Positions 12,240 to 23,966 of a DNA stretch of 64,000 bases are shown here, piece after piece. The position numbers were made by a program, and so were the translations under genes. Numbering within the stretch: the stretch's first letter is position 1; the number at the start of each line of letters is the position of its first letter. The notes under the pieces are model-generated. The model saw only the letters and a program-made list of their open reading frames with translations. It searched no databases and was not told where the DNA came from. The stretch spans positions 40,958,201 to 41,022,200 of the forward strand of contig CM053802.1 in NCBI GenBank assembly GCA_028671895.1, given 5' to 3'. This DNA comes from Oenanthe sinensis (Eukaryota > Streptophyta > Magnoliopsida > Apiales > Apiaceae).

Positions 12240-12770
12240 TTGTGTTGTCTCACTCAATTGATAATTTATTATTAAGTATATCAATTGATCCTTCCTTTTA
12301 TCCATCAACTGGTATTGCTCTTCGATTGATCTTTGTATCCATCGATTGATAAAAGATGACACTTCAATTGATAGATGTTATCAATCGATGGTTCTTTACT
12401 TCAGTTGATGGTCTTCAATGCTTGACTTGGTTTCTTCAATTGATCTTTTATCCATTGATGCTTCAATATCAACTGATCATCATTCACTTATATAGTTTCC
12501 TGTCTTCAAATTATTACAATTTGACAGTCCAAGTTATACATCTGTTGATCACTTATATCGATCGACTCTAACATCAATTAATGAGAATAATATCAATTGA
12601 CTTACACCTTATCGATTGAAATAGACTAAGTACACTTATGCTACAATCCAATTTATCAGTTGATTCACATAAACATTTCAACTAGTAACTGGTTTCCTGA
12701 TCAATTGATATTTATAATTTTCATATCAATTGATCAGTTGCATCAATTAAAATTTCTATGATTCTAAGTT
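12240..12770. repeat. ATCAATTGAT array in the S-minus LTR
   Basis: Exact palindromic decamers start at 12280, 12700 and 12725, with many near copies (ATCGATTGAT at 12341, ATCAATCGAT near 12380). They are irregularly spaced, so this is not a simple tandem repeat. Confidence 0.8.
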
Positions 12771-12806
12771 TAAAGTTATCATCAAATTACATGTAGATTC
12801 CTAATA

Positions 12807-12823
12807 ATCTCCCCCTATTTGTT
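12807..12823 (-). promoter_or_regulatory. Polypurine tract of S-minus
   Basis: Minus strand AACAAATAGGGGGAGAT directly before the LTR, the same tract used by W, X and SIRE-A. It primes plus-strand synthesis in reverse transcription. Confidence 0.8.
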
Positions 12824-12991
12824 ACTGTGACATGAACAGGCATAAATTTACTTGATGATAACAAAACCCTTAATTATTTTCATTCAGATATAATCAAGAA
12901 ATTTAAATAGCAATTTGAATTTGTGGAAGTACCAATTTGTTGAATAGTTTCTGCAAGCAGCTACAATGTCTTCATAATCTTCATGATTCAA

Positions 12992-15900
12992 TTACTTCTT
13001 CTTCTTCCTCTTCTCAGCATTTTTCTTTAGTTGTCTCAAAAATTAACTCCTCAAAATTGCATCATCTCTGTCAGTCTCTCCAAGTTGCCTCATAAGGTAA
13101 TGAATTTCTTCATATGTGATTTTATCCAAATATTTGTAGATATCAAAGAACTTTGTGTTGCCCTCCACATCTGTAAAAATCATGGCATATTTTGGCTTCA
13201 ACACCACCTTCTTGACTTGAGACTTCCATATCTTAAGGGGTGAATCAGGTTTAGCTTCTGCTTTTGATCTCCTTAGCTTTGAAATTAAGTGTTCAATTTC
13301 CTAAGCAATTATTGTGTTGAGTTTGTACTTTCTGTTGAGTAGAGGTAGAATGGTCTTCGGGACATTGTAGCTTTGCTTCATTATCACCTTCATTGAGTAA
13401 GTGATCTTTGCTCCATTTTCATATTCCAACCTCATTGATTCTTCTTGGTTAGAGGTTGTAGGTTGAGTCCTTACTCCTATCAACCCTTTTTCATTCACCA
13501 CCGGTATCCCTTTCATGTCATAACCTTCAATTATCACCTCTTCTTTGATTTCTTCTTGTTGATTTTGAGGATTTTCCTGAACCACTGTTTCTAGAGTAGA
13601 ACTAGTCCTTTTCTTGGTCATGGCTATTTTTCTCCTTTTTCTTAGTGGTTGTTCTTCTAGTTGATCTTCCATATTCCATTGAATTTCTATTTGCCTTGCA
13701 ATTTCTTTATTCTCCTTCTCTCTTCTTGCAGCATATGAAATTTCTGAGGAAATGGCTCCTTGAAGAAGCTTCTGGCCAACTGGCTCCTTCTTTTCTTTTT
13801 CTTCTTCTATCATTATTGTTTTTCCCTTCTTCTTCTCTTCAAGAGCTTCAACATCAATTAGAAAGGCTTCTGCATTTGAATTGCTTTCTTTGGCAGCCTT
13901 CTTTGCATTTTCATTTACCACTCTTGTCTGAGCAATAAACTCATCCAAGTTTCCTGATTCTGCTTACCAATTCAGTACTCTTCTTTAAATCTTCAATTCT
14001 CTTCATATCCCTCTCAATCATCAATTGAGTTTCTCTTTCCCTAGAAACTCTTCTAGCTTCTAATTCAACTTCAAACATTTTCATATCTTTCTTTTTTTGT
14101 TCTAGGTCATCTATGGGTGGCTTAGATGACTTTGAAGAATGTCTATCCTTGTTACTTCTATTTTTGGCAACCTTCTTTAATGTAGCACCACCAGCACCAC
14201 TTGATTTACCAACATTACCAACACCAGAACCACCAACACCACTACTGCCTTTGCCATCACCATCACCATCCTTCTTAGCATTCTCCCCCTTTTATCATAA
14301 ATTGGAGGATGTGATGGCATTCTGTCAAGAAATTTTTGGAGAATAGAGGCATGTAGACTCTGGCCTTTAATGATTTCGTCCATCTTCTTTTCTAGAGAAC
14401 CCACTCTAGTTTCCAAGGCTGCAAATTTCTTGGATTCCATGAGCAACATGTCCTTTATTTGACCCATAGTATATAGAGGAAGCTTCTCATCCAACCATCT
14501 TTCCAGAGTATCCTTATTAGAAGTGATAGATCCTTTGATAATCACTAATTCTCTCCTTACTCCTATCACTGTGATCTTTTAAATTTTTAATGACTCCTTC
14601 ATACAGTTTGCAATTCTCCTTTGAATGGGATCTTTAATTTCTACTTCCACCATTGCTCTTCTGTATTGAGAGAGAATCTCTATTTCAGCAGCTTCTAAAG
14701 AACCATCAATAGTGCTCATCCATGATTCTTCATCATAATCATCTTCTAACTCTTCGGGTGCCATATAACATGTGTCTGTTATATTGGCAATGCTCTCCTT
14801 TAGATACCTGGTCCTCTGTTCAGTATGCTCAATTCCCAACAATTGCTCTGTATCTCTATTACTTGAAGCAGGCAACCCTTGATATTGAGGATCAGGGTGA
14901 ACACAATTTTGTGGATCCAAATCACCAACATCAAATTCTTCATCTTCAATTTCCTTATTAATTCCACTCCCACTTGCTTCTGCATTTGAAACTCCCCCTA
15001 TCTTCTTTATTTCTTCTTCTTCTTCTTCTGACATCAATTCATTTTCCGACTCTTGTGCATATAAGAGAATTGTTTTATCTCCTTCACTCATCTCTCTATT
15101 TTGCATCAGGATCTCATCCTGGAATCTCACCTCTCCCTCACTCATACCTTGTGCACCTTCTAAGGTGGGGCCATCATGTGTTTCACTCTCATTTCTGGAA
15201 GAAATAAGAATGGCCTTACTCACTCCCTCTCCTTTTGCCAGGTTACAATCCTGCCTCTCATTCAACTCACTCAAACCTATGAGTGTTTGTGTGATATCAA
15301 TTGATTGTGCATCAATTGATGTGTTGAAAATATCAGTTGAGGTGTTTGGGATATCCATCGATTGATACATACCCATCAATTGGTCTTGAGTATAAATCGA
15401 TGGCTTATCAATCGATGGATGAATATCAATTGATGAGGAAACATCAATTGATGGAGTAGAAACATTTGAGGTTATGATTTGAGAAGTGATATTTGAGATA
15501 ACATGTGAGATGGAATCCTGAATTTCCTGGGAAGAAAATTCAGGAGATAGTGTTGGCTTCTCTTTGAATATCAAAGAAGGAGAATTTGAAAATGTCCGAT
15601 TATCTATCAAAACATTTTCTGAAGAAATTTGGTAAATAGGGGAAATAAGAATAGAAGGGATAGGAATTGAGAGTGAATGGGACTGCATTTCATTATTTAC
15701 ATGAGATGCATCAAACTGACTTTGAGAAGGCTCCATCACAGTTTCCTGTGATTTTGCAGTGTGTGGTTCCCCATGTGCCCTAATTTCCTCCTTTCATATG
15801 ATTTTGGTGTTTAGGCTCGTGTATCCCTAATTTGGTTATGTGCCCCTGGTTGTGGGCTCTTTTCAATATTGTCATCCTTTTGAGAGAATGCCAAATGGGA

Positions 15901-17019
15901 TGTGGTATGTTCCTTGTTAACATCCACAGTCTTTTGAGAGACTGTGGAGTGGCTTGGTTTGGGTTCCCTCACTCTCCTTGTTCTTTTGGATTCTTTGATA
16001 TGCCCCAGTTCCCTCACCACCTACATCCTCCTCTAATCTATCTACCACAATAGGGTTTTTTCTTTTCTTTGATTTTACAACAATAGATTTTTGGGAACCT
16101 ATTAAGGTTGGCATTTTAGATTTGGATTTTGAAATAAGTTGTGTGGCCTGGGTAAGAGGATTGGGGTCATTGCTAACACCCTCTATGGCTACAGAAGGCA
16201 AAAAAGTTTGGGGATTGGAAGAATTTAGGGTAGAAATAAATACCTTAACAAATTCAGGGTATATTAATTCCATCTCATTGTGGAGATTAATTCTCACCAG
16301 GTCCTTGAAGACTATTTTGTTTTGATTCCAACACTCAAGAGTTTTAGTTTCCCTGCATATCTCAATTTCTTTGACAAAGTGGTTAATAAAAATCATGATA
16401 AATCTAGCATAATATATATGATTAGACCTATCATGCTTCTTTCCTAACTTAGCAGCAATTTCATGTAGCAATATAGATGATAGATCATGATATTTGTCAA
16501 AAAAGATACTATATGCTATTTGTTGCATGCTAGATGTTATGGCATAAAATTACTAATTTTACCACTAAAGCATTTTATTATTGCATCAAAGAAATAAGAC
16601 CATTCTCTCCTAAGATATTTTCTGACTACATGTCCTAAATTAATGTCAAGATTTGCATAATTAACAGCCCTAAGCATGTTCCTAATATCTGATTCACTAT
16701 GTACATTATCAGTATTATTAACAGGAAAATCTAAACATTTATTTAAAATTAAAGTAATAAAAATGTACTATTGTCCTTTGCAGTTGAATTTGATGTTTGA
16801 GAAGTCATTAATAACTTCTACAGAAGTCCAAAACTCTTCCACCAGATTGCAGATTATTGTTGCTGCTTCCTTCAACGCCTTTTGTACCTTGAAACTTCTC
16901 AGGAATTGCATCAATGGATGAAATTCCCTCAAAGCTTCTTCAACCACAGTGCAAGACACAAAATTATTTAGCTCGTAGATGAAACCGGCTTGTGATACTT
17001 TCTTGGATGAAGATGCCAT
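12992..17019 (-). pseudogene. env-like ORF of S-minus (multiple frames, broken)
   Basis: The start is the ATG at 17017-17019 (MASSSKKVSQAGF), and fragments in changing frames run to a TAA at 12992-12994. The main open stretches are 17019-16768, 16528-15917, 15739-14579, 14569-14177 and 13948-13301, followed by a C-terminal stretch without its own start (about 13290-13040; phrase KYAMIFTDVEGNTKFFDIYKY). An N-terminal core at about 16400-16500 (ILLHEIAAKLG ... IYYARFIMIFINHF) has the same pattern as the SIRE-A ORF (ILKEIIKKMG ... VYYPRFLMLFMNDL). The middle is Ser/Ile/Asp-rich and acidic; 13948-13301 is Lys/Glu-rich and probably coiled coil. No transmembrane segment or signal peptide stands out, so the name env-like reflects position rather than shown function. 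Confidence 0.7.
15290..15455 (-). repeat. Coding ATCAATTGAT repeats (Ser-Ile-Asp) in the env-like ORF
   Basis: Exact decamers start at 15297, 15311, 15425 and 15443, with variants between. In the minus-strand frame each reads Ser-Ile-Asp, giving SIDVSSSIDIHPSIDKPSI-type protein text. Confidence 0.85.
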
Positions 17020-17700
17020 TTTCTTTGAGTAGAAGATTAAGAGAACAAAAGATTTGAAGATATTAAGAAGATTGAGTACTTAGAAATTGAGAGAAAAATT
17101 GAGTGCAGGGAGAAAAGGGTTAGAGATTGAGTTCGTAGATTGAGAGAGAGAAAGAAATAAAGAAATCGTTAGTAAAATTGTAAGTAAGAATTAAAGAAGT
17201 TTTAATCTCACTATTTATATTTACTGAGTTCCTAATCAACTTCTTACTCAAAATAGAACTTAATCGACTGTTGGAAGAAAAATGAAAAGTAGAAATTACC
17301 AATTTTGGCAATCGACTATTATACATACAGAGATGTATGTATCAATTAACTGATAAAATAAGTAATCAACGGCTAGTATTTGTACAGGTCGATTGATGAC
17401 ATGGACCCCTTAGATTTCAGGTCATCAATTGATAACTAACTTATCCATCGACAGGTATGACTATCAATCGATAACTATATCATCAATTGATATATTTATC
17501 TGTTGACAGCTATAAATATCCATCGATAAATAAATATATCATCAATTGATATATTCATCAGTCGATAGATACTATTATCCATTGATATGTAAAATGTTCA
17601 TCAATTGATTATGTAAAAATTAACAGATTAACCTAGTCAATGGTTAAAAAAAAATATCATAACTTGTTAGACATTTAATAGATTAAACATAGTTAAGCAT
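17020..17700 (-). promoter_or_regulatory. Spacer between RNase H and env-like ORF with decamer array
   Basis: This non-coding DNA lies between the RNase H stop region and the env-like ATG. Exact ATCAATTGAT copies start at 17424, 17482, 17541 and 17600, with ATCAATCGAT, ATCGATAA and CCATTGAT variants between them. Spacing of the exact copies is about 58-59 bp. Because the same array occupies the U3 of the LTR, this stretch is a candidate internal promoter for the env-like ORF; that role is inference. Confidence 0.5.
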
Positions 17701-19947
17701 ACCTAAATCACAGATGAATTTATTGAAAGTAGATTCATCTTATGGTTTGGTAAAAATGTCTGCAAGTTGTCTTTCACTAGGGACAAAATGTAATTCAACT
17801 GTACCATTCATTACATGTTCCCTAATGAAGTGATACCTTATGTCAATGTGCTTGGTTCTGGAATGTTGCACAGGATTTTCTGTTATTGCAATGGCACTTG
17901 TGTTATCACAGAAAATAGGAATCTTGTTCATGTTGAACCCATAGTCAAATAGTTGATTCCTCATCCATAAAACTTGTGCATAGCAACTTCCAGCTACAAT
18001 ATATTCAGCCTCTACAGTAGATGTAGACACTGAATTTTGCTTCTTGCTAAACTATGATACAAGCTTGTTTCCTAGAAATTGACAGGTTCCTGTGGTACTT
18101 TTTCTGTCAATCCTACAACCTGCATAGTCTGCATCTGAATAGCCAATTAGATCAAATCCAGAGTCTCTAGGATACCAAATTCTAAGATTTGGTGTTCCTT
18201 TGAGATATCTGAATATTATTTTTATTGCAATCAAATGAGATTCCCTAGGATCAGCTTAAAATCCAGCACAAAGACATGTAGCAAACATTATGTCTGGCCT
18301 ATACAGTTAAATAAAGTAATGAGCCAACCATGCCTCTATAACTTGAAATGTCCACTTTAGCTTCCTTAGTATTCAACTCAAGTTTAGTTGCAGTGGCCAT
18401 GGGAGTTTTTTCAGAAGAACATTCATTTAAATCAAATCTTTTTAATAAATGAAAAATATATTTGGTTTGATTTATGAAAATGCCATTTTTGACTTGTTTG
18501 ACTTGCAAACCTAGAAAATAGGTAAGTTCTCCCATCATGCTCATTTCATGTTTACTCTGCATCAACTTAGCAAACTTTTGACAAAGTTTTTCATTAGTTG
18601 ATCCAAAAATAATGTCATCTACATAGATTTGAACAAGAATCATAGAGCCACTAACATTTCTATGAAAGAGAGTTTTATCAACAGTACCTCTTGTGAAGTG
18701 ATTCTCAATTAAGAATTTAGATAATGTTTCATTCCAGGCTCTAGGTGCTTGCTTCAATCCATAAAGTGCCTTGAGAAGATAGTATACAAATCCAGGATGA
18801 ATAGGATCAATGAATCCTAGAGGTTGTTCTACATACACTTCTGTCTCTAGTTCTCCATTGAGGAAAACACTTTTTACATCCATCTGATACATTTTGAAAT
18901 TAGCATGAGCAGCATATGCTAGAAAGATTCTGATTGCTTCCAACCTTGCAACTGGTGCAAATGTTTCATCAAAATCTATGCCTTCTTCTTGTGAGTAGCC
19001 ATTTGCCACTAATCTTGCTTTATTCCTTGTCACTGTACCATATTCATCCATTTTGTTTCTGAACACCTATTTTGTACCAATGATAGACTTATTTTTTGGT
19101 TTGGTCCCCAGCTTCCATACCTTATTTCTTTCAAACTGATTCAACTCTTCTTGCATAGCAATTATCCAATCAGGATCATTCAAGGCTTCTTCAATCCTTT
19201 TTTGTTCTTCTTGAGATAAGAAGCTACTATACAAGCATTCATTTTGAGTTGCACTTCTAGTTTTGACACCATCATTTGCATCTCCAATGATCAATTCAAA
19301 GGGATGGCTCCTTGTCCATTTCCTTTGTGATGGTAAATTTGACCTTAAAGATGATGTTTCATCATCATTGGAATTGTTATGATCATAGTGATGTGATTGA
19401 TCATTTGAGAACCCTCCCCCTGAGATGGATACTCTACTTGAAGACTGTTGAGTAGAGTTCTTATTCATTGATTGGTTATTAATTGATGTATTATCAGTCG
19501 ATTGATGATTATAAATTGATAAGTTATCTGTTGATGCATTGACATCAATTGATGGAGGTGTTTCTAAGTACATGATTTCTTGAAATTTCTACATCATCAT
19601 CACTTTCTTCACCATTGCATGTTGATTCATTTTTAAAATGCAATAAGTCATGGTATCCTTCATCAAACAACCCTTGAATGTTCTTATCATCAAAAACTAC
19701 ACGCATAGATTCCATAACAATGTGTAATCTAAGATTGTAAACTCTATAAGCATTGGTTGTTATTCCATATCCAAAAAATATAGCTTCACCAACCTTGGCT
19801 TCAAACTTTCCTAGATTTTCACCTTGATTTCTTAGTACAAAGTATTTGCAGCCAAAGAGATGAAGAAAATTAACTGTTTGGCTTCTTGTCTTTCTTCATC
19901 AACTGATATGGTGTTTTGCCTTGTAGTTGATTAACCATGGAAATATT
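17701..19947 (-). pseudogene. Integrase C-terminus, RT and RNase H of S-minus
   Basis: In minus-strand order: integrase C-terminal region (GKFEAKVGEAIFFGY near 19790), an IN-RT linker rich in Ser-Ile-Asp (19440-19575), RT start (NDPDWIIAMQEELNQFER near 19150), an RT body open for 255 codons at 19066-18299 with QMDVKSVFLNGEL and the catalytic YVDDIIFG, then RNase H (SDADYAG near 18140, EAEYIVAGSCYAQ and FCDNTSAIAI near 17900, ending ADIFTKP). RT copies the element RNA into DNA; RNase H degrades the template. Stops separate the pieces (for example 18052-18054 and 17740-17742), so the polyprotein is dead, but the RT domain is well preserved. Confidence 0.85.
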
Positions 19948-21464
19948 TGAAGGGTTTCGTGCATGAAAACGCAACGGAATTAACGTAAAAACAATAAAAT
20001 TCGAAACCCCATCGCAGGATCCGTGTATAATGTATGAACGATTATGGTGAATGAAATTTGTACCTTAAAAGCTTTTCGAATTGTTGTTTAATAGGAGGTC
20101 CTTGCTTGATGAATCACAACAGTCCTTTACTTCAAGAACTGCTCTCTAACGGTATCCACACGAACATCGATTCGTTTAACGATCAGCGGAGATGGTACTA
20201 GCCAAGAACATCCACGAATTATCTTTTCTCTCTTGCTGGCCTCTCTTAGTATTGAGCTGCTAGGGTTTTATCCTATAAAACGAATTCACAAGTTAGAGTC
20301 TTGTAAACACATCATAATGTATTTATACGAGCTAGAGATAATGGGCCAAACCCTAATCCTTGAGGTTTTTTAAAAACCCATTCTGATTTTGGGTTTATTT
20401 ATTAATTCGAATTCTTGTGTGTTTATAATTAATCAAGTCTAACTTAATTAATTATAAATTCGAATTAATAATAATAACATTATTTAAATTCATAATTTAA
20501 ATAAAGATCCGTTTAAACGTTCTTTGTGTGTGACCCTTTAGGTTATTATTACGTTGGCAATAATTTTATTTTCTAATAATAAAATTATAAACAATGAGCG
20601 GCATCTAGTAATACATCATTGCTACCCAAGTAATAATAATAATTGGTGATTCAATTAAACCTTTCGTGAATAATGTACAATGTAATATAATCACTTTAAC
20701 CTTATATTATAGATCAAACTCGAGGCATGTATTGTGTCATCCTCTTCAAAGTTTAATCCGGGTTTCCTTGATCAATGAGTAGACTATTAATCAAATCAAC
20801 ATTTGAGCATGGCCATGCATTTTATAGTCTCACTCAATCAAGAGGCCAATAATATCACTCCTAAAATAGGATGGTTAAATTCTATATCTATCATTCATAT
20901 TTCTCATACGATTCATAGCATACCCAATGTCCACCTTTATCATTACCCGGTTAAAGGTAACTTTGAGTGTAATCAAAATATATTAATTCTCGTATAGAAA
21001 TATAATGATTTCAAGTCAAAGGATCATTACATCATTATCACAGTGGGAATTTCTTATGACACTTATTAACATGTAGATTCTCACAGCGGGTCTGTCTAGT
21101 GTCATGCATTGATACATGCACTTATGTTCTTGACTTTTGTATCACCATACCTATGACCAATGAGATGTGGTCATCAGTCAACAAACATGCTAGTCTAATT
21201 GCATTATTATTGTCCTTAAATAATAATACTCGACTAGGGACCTTTAGGAATATAATATTGTTCATATAATATTATTTTTTTAAGTCACATACTTAAAGAT
21301 ATATAATTCGCATTAATATTCCAAGGACATTTATTATGCTTTCAATTTATAACGCAGTAAATAAAGACATAATAAATATTATTTAAATAATCACATAAAA
21401 CATAATCCTTAATTGTTTTCAATAAAACATTAAAAGTATTGTCTCTAGGACACCAATACTAACA
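19948..21464 (-). mobile_element. Solo LTR (Tnt1-like) inside S-minus integrase
   Basis: On the minus strand it begins TGTTAGTATTGGTGTCC and ends ...ACGAAACCCTTCA. It is flanked by a perfect 5 bp TSD, ATATT, at 19943-19947 and 21465-21469. Length is 1,517 bp. Start and end phrases (CTAGAGACAATACTTTT, AAACCCTTCA) place it with the T1 LTR family at moderate identity. No internal region remains, so it arose by LTR-LTR recombination after insertion. The split lies in integrase between CCIQN and ISMVNQ. Confidence 0.9.
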
Positions 21465-21469
21465 ATATT

Positions 21470-22501
21470 TTGAATGCAACAAGCAGTATTAATTGCTTCT
21501 GCCCATAAATATGTAGGAAGTTTTGCTTCTTCTAACATACTTCTAACAGCTTCAATTAAGGTCCTATTTTTCCTTTCAACAACTTCATTTTGCTATGGAG
21601 TCCTTGGTGCAGAGAAATGATGAGTGATACCTTTTTCTTCACATAATTCTTTCATTGTTACATTCTTGAGTTCAGTACCATTATCACTTCTTATTTTATT
21701 GACCTTGCATTCAGTGCCATTGTCAACATTCCTCACATGATTGATAATGAATTTGCTTGCCTCATCCTTAGAATGTAAGAAATATACCCATGTATATCTA
21801 GTGAAGTCATCCACTATTAGTAAGGCATATTTCTTTTTGGCAATTGACATGATGTTGACAGGACCAAATAAGTCCATGTGCAATAATTCCAGAGGCTTAT
21901 CAATTGATGATTCAGACTTTGACTTGAATGATGTTTTCCTTTGTTTTCCCTTTTGACAAGCATCACATAGTCCATCCTTGGTGAATTCCATTTGTGGAAT
22001 GCCTCTAACCATATTCTTTCTAAAGAATTGATTCATGGCTTTGAAATTCAAATGGGCTAGCTTCTTGTGCCAAATCCAGCTTTCATATGTATTGGCTTTG
22101 CTAAGTAAACATGTCATTGAATTTGCCTTTACAGAGTTAAAATCAGTAACATAGACATTTCCTTTTCTTTCACCAGTTAAGAGAATTTCACCAGATTCTT
22201 TGTTGGTTATGATGCATGATCCAGTTAAGAACCATACACCATTTTCATTATCACACAGCTGACTAATATTGAGTAAATTGTGTCTCAATCCATCAACTAG
22301 TGCTACATGTTCAATGATAACCTTTTCTCTTGCAATTAAGCCATATCCCAGAGTAAAACCTTTGTTGTTATCTCCAAAAGTAACTCCTGGGCCAGCCTTT
22401 TCAACAAACTTTGTGAGCAGGGATAAATCTCCAGTCATGTGCCTAGAACATTCACTATCCAAATACCAGAGATTTTTCTTCTTATTTCCCTGCACACACA
22501 T
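21470..22501 (-). pseudogene. Protease and integrase core of S-minus
   Basis: The stretch 22501-21593 is open for 302 codons. It carries WYLDSECSRHMTG, the aspartic protease site in which the usual DSG is DSE, a change expected to damage catalysis. Then follow GLRHNLLNISQ, the HHCC zinc-binding domain (WHKKLAHLNF ... CDACQKGK) and the integrase core with the first Asp in HMDLFGPV and the second in SDNGTEL. A TAG at 21593-21595 interrupts just before the VVERKNRTL motif with the catalytic Glu, which is still present near 21560. Integrase would insert the cDNA into host DNA. The frame contains one coding ATCAATTGAT at 21899 (SSIDKPL). Confidence 0.85.
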
Positions 22502-23966
22502 AAAACAATCAAGTGGCTTTAGGTACCCAAGTTGCCTTGGGTCCTCTTTTATTAGTTATAGCTTGGGCCTTGGTTGCCAACTTTGATTCCTTTTGTTTTG
22601 GTGGGTGTAAATCCACTTTAACTTTGGGAGTTGGCTTTTGTGGCTCAAACACTTTGGAACTCATGGCAGATTTTCATGCATTTCATTATCTACATTAGGC
22701 ATGTTTCATGGCATTCCAGGCATGTTCATATTTGCATATGCAAAGAATGGATTATACATGTCTGGAAATTAAGGCATATAAACATTGGGTACAACCAAAT
22801 TAGAAGACATGGCACTCATGAGCATAGGATTGGTAAGCATGGCATTAGAATACATGACATGTGCATTTAAATCATTTGAAAATATGGAATTATTTTCTTT
22901 TTTGCATTGCATAGACAAATGATTTACACTACCACATTTAGCACACACCTTTCTAGGAGCATACATATCAGGAGTATAATTATTGTGCTTGTTTATGCCT
23001 ACTTTCCCATTCCTATTTCTCTTCTTTTTCTCATACTTAGGGTGAATGATTTTTATAGGTGCTATCCCTTCTAATTTCTCTTTCAATTATTTCTTCGATA
23101 AGCTTCCAATGTTGATCTTTTCAACCTTAGTCTCAACTTGATTCTTTGTTTCCTTAACAAACTTGATAGGAGTTCTAAAATTGTTCTTCTTATTAGTCAT
23201 TGATACTTTATTTGTCAATGGATGATTATCAATTGATTCATCATCAATCGATTGATAATCCTTATCAGTCGATGAAGGATTAGCAGTCTATTGATCTTTA
23301 TCCATTGAAGTATCAACCAACGTCTTGCCTACTGATTTAGGGGATTATCCTAGAGTGTCTAAACCTTGAACATCAATAATTTGTTTGGCAGTTTTAGCAG
23401 ACCTATTCCATTTGTTAATGGTCTCCATTTCTCCAGCTAATTATTCTTTTAACAATTTTTCTCTTCTCAAACTATTCACTAGTTCATCTCTAGCATCTTT
23501 ACTTTCCTGCTTGAATCTATCTAAACAAATAAGTTCATTTTCAAGAAAAACATTCCTCTCAGCTAAGGCATCAATGGTGTTCTTTAGCTTAAGGTTTTCT
23601 TTGTTTAGAGATTTTAGAGTGACATGCAAATTGTATAATTCATTAGACATTTCATTAATAGCACTATTGCATTCATCAGTTGTAAGCTCAGAAAAGTTAG
23701 TAGCTAGTACCTGATTTGATGATGAACTAGCTTCTTCATCTACATTGGTTGGTCGTTAGAGCTAGATTGATAAATTCTTCAGAATCACTGTCCTCAGCAG
23801 CCCAGTCTTTTTCTTTAGTAACAAAAGCCTTTTCTTTTTGTTTAAGAAGGTCAAAGTATTTTTTTTGTAGTCAATACCATCATATGACTTTGCATTTTTT
23901 TGATTTGGCTTTCTACACTCATTTGAAAAATGACCAGCCAATCCACAGTTAAAGCATTTGAATTTT
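22502..23966 (-). pseudogene. gag C-terminal part of S-minus with two zinc knuckles
   Basis: At the truncated end (about 23920-23963) a CFNCGLAGHFSNEC knuckle (C-x2-C-x4-H-x4-C) is read on the minus strand. A coiled-coil-like stretch follows at 23650-23441 (heptad-rich LKSLNKENLKLKN). Then comes a Ser-Ile-Asp repeat region near 23220-23300, and a second CCHC knuckle CAKCGSVNHLSMQC at 22945-22904 in a basic context (KYEKKKRNRNG). A Met-rich tail (MYSNAMLTNPMLMSAM) leads toward protease. Gag binds and packages RNA. Stops and frame changes separate the segments. The N-terminal capsid domain is missing beyond 23966. Confidence 0.75.

Larger units (their letters stand above)
11702..12806 (-). mobile_element. 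3' LTR of S-minus
   Basis: On the minus strand the LTR begins directly after the polypurine tract (TATTAGGAATC, with the canonical TG changed to TA) and ends ...CTAGGGAATAACA, plus-strand position 11702. The U5 end carries CAGCCCCCTTCTACAAATATT, matching the LTR ends of SIRE-A and X. Length is 1,105 bp. The U3 part (about 12240-12770) is packed with ATCAATTGAT and one-base variants such as ATCGATTGAT. Confidence 0.8.
11702..23966 (-). mobile_element. Sirevirus-like element S-minus (truncated at gag)
   Basis: Reading right to left: gag (from its first zinc knuckle), protease, integrase, RT, RNase H, spacer, long env-like region, polypurine tract, and a 3' LTR. The 5' LTR, primer site and N-terminal gag are missing; at 23966 the sequence switches abruptly to the env-like region of X. 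No TSD can be seen, as expected after loss of one end. A solo LTR of another family interrupts the integrase. The decamer ATCAATTGAT recurs throughout this element, in coding and non-coding parts. Confidence 0.85.

Noticed and set aside
12240..12770. Short palindromic repeats as a CRISPR-like array
   Set aside because: Spacing is irregular, units are 10 bp, and the context is a plant retrotransposon LTR.
13645..15365. Several plus-strand frames rich in Leu, Pro, Ser
   Set aside because: They are shadows of the minus-strand env-like coding DNA; the minus strand has the element context.
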